A stretch of DNA of 64,000 nt from Hoplostethus atlanticus (Eukaryota > Chordata > Actinopteri > Trachichthyiformes > Trachichthyidae), in assembly GCA_034670405.1 (NCBI GenBank), contig JAXDDX010000013.1:3577001-3641000 (forward strand), written 5' to 3'. Made by a program: the position numbers and the translations under genes. Under the pieces are notes generated by a model. That model worked only from the letters and a program-made list of their open reading frames with translations. It was not told where the DNA came from and did not search any database. This document shows positions 57,916 to 64,000 of this stretch, one piece after another. Within the stretch, counting starts at the first letter, position 1, and every line of letters begins with the position of its first letter.

Positions 57916-58777
57916 TTTCACAAAAATCACAAAGTTTTTTTAAATTTCAACTTTTTTATTTGAAAGAGCCTGTCAAAGCATTATTCATAAACATTTTGCT
58001 TTGTTGGTAAGCTTACTTATAAATGCTTTATCACCCTTATTAGTGATGAGTGAAATTTGCTATGTCATGCTCACTTACCATACAATTTCTCTTATGTACT
58101 TAATGTAACACTCTGCCCTGTCCACCTTAACAACCTCAGACTAATCAAAACTATTGTTACATGTCAACTAGTGTTGCAGCAACAATGCAAGATTAGTTAT
58201 TGTGATTGGCTGTAAAATTTTAAAGGGCTATGAAGCTCCAACCTTATCTGGCCCATTTTACATGATGGCCCATTTTAGCTGAGTCCACCCTATGTATGCA
58301 ATGATTCATGTATATATATTCATCAACGTATTTATTTGATTAAGGCTACTTAGGCCGAATCCCATTTCTCATTTTCACCCCTACCCCTCGTTTTCGAGTG
58401 CCCCTCGCCCTTCGGCTTGGCCCTCGGAACAGAGTCACAAGGGGTAGTGGTTGAAATCTCCCTCTATGAAATGGGACAACCCTTCAAGACCCTGATAAGT
58501 CATCGATGACGTTTACGTAAACAGACGCGACGAGTTTGTTATCGGACATTACACACATCACAGTGACATTTGCCATTCATCTGATGGAGATAGAGAAGCA
58601 TGGACGCTCGCGATTCGTTCACAACCTATACGTTTCACGCTATCAATCGATCAAACAAGTCATTAAATAAAAGAGTGGACATAACTCTTTTTTTTCTTCC
58701 ATCAACCACTTCATAGAACATAAAGCTTTATTGTTTCTCCTTCCTTGTTTACTTGCGCCGATACAAAAAGGCCAATC

Positions 58778-58908
58778 ACTGTAACCAATTAGATTTAGGG
58801 ATACAATTGTGACTGGGTCCGCCCACTTACTGCCAAAAAGAAAAAACACTCGCGAGCGAGCAGGTGAAAGTTTCGCGAGCAGGAGAGCAATGATAGTTGT
58901 GCGCGCTG
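58778..58908 (-). repeat. 131-bp inverted repeat, right arm
   Basis: Reverse complement of 56232-56362. CpG-rich sequence continues immediately to the right (58909-59095) and is not shared with the left arm's flank. Confidence 0.95.
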
Positions 58909-59095
58909 CTTCGGATTCTGCGCGCGCGCTCAAAGCATGGATTTCTCCTCTCAGGTTACAATATTGCTCGCGCGAGCAGATATATTCTGCGCGCGAGTGC
59001 TGTGAAAGCGCTCTCAAAAATAATATGTGTGCGCGGCTGTTTGAATTACGCGCGCGGTGATCTCAATTGCGCTCGCGGATTTTGTCACTCATATG
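58840..59095. repeat. Clustered CGCGAG / GCGCGC motif region
   Basis: Within about 250 bp there are many degenerate units such as 'cactcgcgagcgagcag', 'ttctgcgcgcgcgctc', 'ttgctcgcgcgagcag', 'ttctgcgcgcgagtgc', 'ttacgcgcgcggtg' and 'ttgcgctcgcggat', spaced roughly 20-35 bp. CpG density far exceeds the surroundings. No reading frame is convincing. Confidence 0.7.
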
Positions 59096-59730
59096 CCGCC
59101 ATAATGCTGCCCTAACTGGAATACTGTTTAGTACCTTCCAGGGTCACTTCAGTTTAATATGCTACCTGTTAGCCTGCTAGCTTGCTCACTGGGTCAATAT
59201 AATGAGATAGCAACAGGAGAGGGAAAAAAGTCAGTGGATCTAGCTTAGAAAAAGGATTCTGGAGAAACTTTTCTCTTAAGTCAATATATTGAGATCTAGT
59301 TTTGGAAATGCCAATTATTTTTATTTATTTCAGCTATATTTAAACAAGTTAGTCCTATTAAGATCAAGAATCTCTTTTTCACGGGATACCTAGTCAAGAA
59401 AGCAGCATCAAAACAAACATCAAGAAACGTTGCAGGCCAACAACATAAAGGATTGTATGAAGTCAGAATCCAGTCAAAGTCATGGAGAGCATGGTAAAAC
59501 AATGTATGAAATCGCATAAAAAAAGAGAGAACAAAGTAAAATCATCTGTAGAAACTAAATGTAACCTATCAAACTAAATGCATCATGATATTCTAAAACA
59601 ACAGAGAGAGCGGTTGACATTTTGGGTTGCTGTAAACCAGGAAAAATGTCTGTTATTTCTGTGTGGTGGCTGAGAATGTGATGCCATCTCCTTCCTCCTC
59701 TGCCTCATCCCCTTCTTGATGACCCTGTCT

Positions 59731-59775
<45 letters not shown>

Positions 59776-59850
59776 AGGCGGTGGCTAGAACTTTGAAGGG
59801 GGGCTTTGTAAGGGGTGCAGAAATGAACACTGACTTGTTTTGGAGAGCAA

Positions 59851-59888
<38 letters not shown>

Positions 59889-60522
59889 ATGAAGGAGTGC
59901 AGAGATGAAGGCAGTGTTGTTTCAGAGAGGAACACACACAGTCTTTCATCCCAACCCTGCCAGATCAGACAGATAGACAGACAAACTAGGATTCGACTGA
60001 TATGGCTTTTTGAAGGCCAATACCGATATTTTTGGAATGAACTTGCCGGTAGTTGATATTTTAATCTTCACAATATGCACTCAACCGTTTTATTGGTTGC
60101 CAGACATGTCACTCAAACTAGTTGGGCAGCATCGTTGAGCAGGCTGTCTGTTTTACTTTTTAAAAGATCTTTAGCATGTTGTTATTCATGTTGTTGTCAA
60201 CATAAACTTTTACAAATTGAATCAGCTGTAACATTTGGACCTGTTGACATTTTCTGTCTCTCAACAATGGCTAGAAAATGCACCCAAACACAATAACACC
60301 TACCGGCCTTAATAGTGTCTCTATCGCTGTAGGCAACATCATTGGGTCAAAAAGTCAATAAATATACAATCAATCAAACTGCATCATATCCATCACATTA
60401 AGTGAACCACGCAGAATGGACCAGATCTGATTTTTAATTAAAGGATAATATCAGCTCCATAATATTGCCATGGCTATGTTTCTCTCTGGTCAGTTGGGTC
60501 ATACTGTACTACCTCATCATCA

Positions 60523-60611
<89 letters not shown>

Positions 60612-60715
60612 CTGCAAACAAAAGTAGTGGGCTGACCGGTCACACTGATGTCTTTGTTCTACAGAAGAAAACAGAGTCACATTCCCACCAAAGAGAAAGA
60701 GTGAGCGAGCGCGCG

Positions 60716-60769
<54 letters not shown>

Positions 60770-61590
60770 AACTTGACCTTAGGCCAAAAGCCAGTAAAAC
60801 ATATGTGTCAAATGTTTTTCTTTTAGCAGTGTGACCAACACACATATATGCAGACACACATGCATACTCACACACACATGCACATACACACACGCATAAA
60901 TACTCATTAGAGTCAATTCAGGTTAAGGGCTTCCCGTAGACAACCAGTATTGATCAATTCTACAATAAATATGTAATCGATCAAACTGCAGCCAGAGGTG
61001 GACGTCAGTGACTGGACCATGTCTAATCATCAAAGTCTAATATTGGCCCCATATATCAGTGTAGCTCATGGTGTGTTTGCTGTGGCCAACCCAGACTGAC
61101 AGAGAGTTGTGTTGTGGCAATGACTGACCAGTACGGATCCCAGTATGTAGGAGCTTTATCAGCTGTCAACAGCCATCCGCCTCAGTGAACAGAAACCCTA
61201 TTCTCTTCCCTCTGCTTTACTCATTTGACCTCTTACAGATACACAACATGGCCATCAACTGGGTATGGCAAGGTGTCCAAACCATCCAAACCACATTTTA
61301 AAGATTGACAGGGAATCAAACCTGAAAATCTATTTGGTATTTTTCATAGCCTCCCATAATGTCATCCATGTTGACTCTTCCCCCACCAGATATAGTTATC
61401 ATTATTGATTTATTTGTACATATTGCTATATTATCAAGAATATATAGTCTGTACATACAGGTTGAAAATGTTATATTAACAAATTATTTAGTGTCATATG
61501 CATCTTAACATGTTATTTTTCTTAGAACAAGTGAAAAATCCCGTCAAAGGGGTGAGATAATTTCACTTGTTCTAGGAATTTTCTAGAAAC
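59096..61590. other. Intergenic region with microsatellites upstream of the tetraspanin
   Basis: CA runs (about 59735-59770 and 59853-59886), a long GT run (60525-60608), GATA/GA runs (60716-60767) and interspersed-repeat fragments ('tcagctatatttaaacaagt' near 59330; 'gactgatatggctttttgaa' near 59995). A short inverted repeat TTAGAACAAGTGAAA / TTTCACTTGTTCTA lies at 61525-61574. No gene seen. Confidence 0.6.
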
Positions 61591-61645
<55 letters not shown>

Positions 61646-61652
61646 GAAAGAA
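61591..61652. repeat. (GAAA)n microsatellite
   Basis: About 15 AAAG units some 240 bp upstream of the tetraspanin start codon, so probably in its promoter or 5' UTR. Confidence 0.95.
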
Positions 61653-61888
61653 AAATCTCTCTATTTCTATCTCCTCTTCTGTGGGTGTAGTTGACCGTTG
61701 AGCGCCGCTATTTCCGCCCAGCTGAAGCGCGCAGCAACAGAGCTGCATCTGTCCAGCGCGCTCTGCATAACCGCCCACTGAGCTCGAGACAAATTCAAAT
61801 TGTGCAAAAATAAAACTGAAAGGGGAAAGGACATTTAAATATTTGACAGCTAAATCTAACGACAAATACGTTAAAACCCACAGCAGGA

Positions 61889-61957
61889 ATGGCCGCTCTA
61901 ACCGGTGGAGAGATGTGCGTCAAGTACGCCCTATTCATCTTTAATTTCGTCTTCTGG
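61889..61957 (+). CDS. Tetraspanin (CD9/CD81/TSPAN8 group), first coding exon
   Basis: The ATG at 61889 opens 23 codons: MAALTGGEMCVKY, then ALFIFNFVFW, followed by GTAAGT at 61958. Tetraspanins share this start: a short cytosolic N-terminus with a membrane-proximal Cys (palmitoylated in the family), Lys-Tyr, and the first half of TM1 ending FNFxFW, with the first intron falling exactly after that Trp (phase 0). The GGEMC start recalls fish CD9-like proteins, but one exon cannot fix the subfamily. Tetraspanins organise integrins and other partners in plasma-membrane microdomains. The 5' flank (61680-61888) is relatively GC-rich. The gene is divergent from C12orf56, 6.7 kb away, and continues beyond the window. 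Confidence 0.82.
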
Positions 61958-64000
61958 GTAAGTCACAACATTCAGAATTTGTAGACTTTTGTCACAGTCT
62001 TGCAGCTAGCATGTATCTTGAAAGTTGTCACATTTGAACTGAGAATTGTGGCAATTTAATGTGGTCTTGCATAATCGACAGGATATATTAGCAAGGAATA
62101 TACCTCATAAAATGTCATTCAATACTTTTTCTGAATCGTCAGGAGTCACTCTTCATATCGGCATACACATAATCCAAAAACCAGCTCTTATTTCAATTCA
62201 ATTTCAACTTTTAGAACTGGCTCACACTGCTCGCAAGCGCACTGCCACGGAGTATTTTGGTGGCAATAACAGGAGAACCAATTTTTATAATGTTATTGAA
62301 ATACGTGCTGCTTGGTGTATTGGATGTATGCCGAATTGAAGAGTGGCTCCTAGCGACTCAGAATATATTTTGAGTTATATGTCATGAAATAGCAAGGCAC
62401 CATTAAACTTCCAGATTTTTGGATGGAGTTTGGCAGTGTTCCCTCCATACGAGAGAAACGGCACCCGTCGGAGCTTCCGTTTAATTTGGACCAAGTCAGT
62501 GTGATATTAGCCTCACAGAATCAAGGGAGGTTTAAAGGAGGTGCAATTTTCAACACATCCCAGAAAATATGTTAATAACAACACAGACTGACATATGCCA
62601 TAATTAACATGTTGTGTTGAAAGGTCACACAAAACAGCATTGATATGTTCAAAATGACAAACCCTTCAGGCAGCGTGGTTTCATGAAAGGAAATTTCAGA
62701 CCAAATTAGTGTGATGTATTAGCTTTAATACTAGGAAATTGACCTATGAGGTAACCACCCCATGTGCATTTTTAATTCTGACCAAAAAGCTCACAAAAGC
62801 ACAAGTCGGGCATCTGGCTTCACAAGTCGGAGAAAACTACATCTAATGTGCACATGAATGACACAAGGCAACCCTCAAAAATGACCCTAGTCAAGTGACC
62901 CTAGATGATTCTCATGGTCTCCCATCCATGTGTCCTAATTCCACTTGAAACAGCAAACAAACTTGACTAACCACCCATAGAATAGTCAAACCAAGTAACT
63001 GCATGGTATCTGGTTGTGTCATTTTAGTAAAAGGAATCAATACAAAGCACAATGCAGTAAGGCATGAAAGTCATGAAAAAAAACTGCACAAGGAGGAAGT
63101 GGAGGTGGGGTTCTCAGCCGAGCCCAGCTTAAGCCTTGAGTGCCTGCCGCTCTTCACAACACCCGAAACCAGTTCACACCTTTGTCTGCACTCCCTGCAT
63201 CTTCATTACCCTGCAAAGCCAGCTCTTTCGTTGGAATCGTCATTTCATTAGCTACAAAGCCTGTCAGTCGATATACTGAGGGACTGTTTGGCAAATACTG
63301 ATCGGAGAATCATGGGGCTGGTCTCATTCTCTTCCAAAGATCATATTCTACACAAAGAGACCACATTCCATAGGTAAAGACTACTCACAAGACACAGGCA
63401 AGCGAGAAACGCCAGACCTCTGGAAAAATTATTTGTCAAAAATTATTGGACATGGACATTTATCGACATTTTTTCCAATGCTGGAAATTTTGTGGGACTA
63501 CAAAGTAATTTGTTTTGTCTTCAGACTGCTAGGATAAACAAAATGTAAGGAGTCACCATTGTGAGTTTGCCTGTTTTGTCAGCAGTCCTGTTACAAAAGA
63601 GGGGATCGGTTTTGCTGTAATATAGGTAGCAAAAAAAGGTTTCAGGTTGTGTATTGCATTGTCAGCTTGATTTAAAATTTCACACTACAAACGTGACGAA
63701 GGTGAAAAAAGCAGTTGGTGTGCCGCGGGTGTGCCGTTGCTTTTTAAGTGGTTAAAGACTACATACATGCAGGTCCATCCTGGTTCTGGATTAGTAATAC
63801 CATAATATTCCCAGGTCAAGAGGAAAGAGGTATTAGTGCTACACTGTACCCATTCTGTGTAGCACAGGGAGTGGAACCCATAAGCCTGGCAGTGTTAGCA
63901 CAATCAAGCTACACAAAGCTGCCTATTGCGCTACATAGAGTATCATATTTATTTTCAATTATGTCTAAATGGCAGATTTGCCAATGTACTTTGGAGACCT
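61958..64000 (+). other. Tetraspanin intron 1 (partial)
   Basis: No second exon (expected to begin with LAG-type TM1 sequence) was found up to the window end. The stretch is AT-rich unique sequence; 'cttggtgtattggatgtatgccgaatt' near 62311 repeats a motif also seen at 18.03 and 30.89 kb. Confidence 0.6.

Larger units (their letters stand above)
56611..58290. mobile_element. TA-flanked inverted-repeat transposon, probably pogo/Tc1-mariner-related, carrying a zinc-finger ORF
   Basis: The ends GGGTGGAGTCAGCTAAAATG… and …CATTTTAGCTGAGTCCACCC are inverted over about 25 bp with one mismatch, and TA lies directly outside both (56609-56610, 58291-58292). The 1,680-bp interior carries about fourteen copies of TGGCCCATTTTA on either strand, a (GT)n run (57077-57107), a 146-bp tandem array and a minus-strand C4HC3 ORF. 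No DDE catalytic domain is visible, so it is a non-autonomous or internally deleted element. Confidence 0.85.

Noticed and set aside
63003-63251. Second exon of the tetraspanin
   Set aside because: The translation lacks the expected TM1 second half and extracellular-loop sequence, and no suitable splice acceptor was seen.

Overview
The window is teleost (ray-finned fish) nuclear DNA. The evidence is spliced vertebrate genes with GT/AG introns, long (TG)n/(CA)n microsatellites, and many fish-type LINE, SINE and inverted-repeat fragments. Most of the 64 kb is intergenic or intronic repeat. Four loci carry convincing protein-coding exons.

(1) 6.6-9.0 kb, plus strand: an arginine vasotocin V1a-type receptor (avpr1a family) in two exons split between TM6 and TM7. 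The N-terminus contains an apparent one-base frameshift. (2) 20.5-28.0 kb and 31.4-38.1 kb, plus strand: two tandem copies of an acyl-CoA thioesterase / BAAT-family gene, each resolved into ten coding exons. Both copies keep a Ser-Asp-His triad and end in Ala-Lys-Leu, a peroxisomal PTS1 signal. Copy 1 is open throughout (428 codons plus stop). Copy 2 is open apart from a one-base deletion in exon 3. (3) 40.1-55.2 kb, minus strand: the orthologue of human C12orf56, with twelve coding exons located. (4) 61.9 kb, plus strand: the first coding exon of a CD9/CD81/TSPAN8-group tetraspanin, whose remainder lies beyond the window. The avpr1a-C12orf56 pairing matches human 12q14, which supports both identifications. 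The thioesterase pair is an insertion relative to that human order, as far as I recall it.

Layout. 0-6.6 kb is intergenic with microsatellites and LINE tails. 9-18 kb is intergenic with inverted-repeat elements, a 47-bp minisatellite, two strong hairpins and LINE 3' ends. 18.0-28.05 kb is duplication unit A and 30.9-38.16 kb is duplication unit B. The 2.8 kb between them holds LINE debris and a 5'-truncated L1/Tx1-like ORF2 whose tail abuts the start of unit B. 38.2-40.1 kb is intergenic. 40.1-55.2 kb is C12orf56 with repeat-filled introns. 55.2-61.9 kb is the divergent intergenic region between C12orf56 and the tetraspanin. It contains a complete TA-flanked, 1,680-bp inverted-repeat transposon carrying a C4HC3 (PHD-type) zinc-finger ORF, inside a larger pair of 131-bp inverted repeats.

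The genes do not form a pathway: receptor signalling, acyl-CoA hydrolysis, an uncharacterised conserved protein and a membrane organiser are simply neighbours. The most unusual features are the zinc-finger transposon with reiterated terminal motifs, the intron-rich duplicated thioesterase pair, and the single-base frame breaks in otherwise well-preserved genes.
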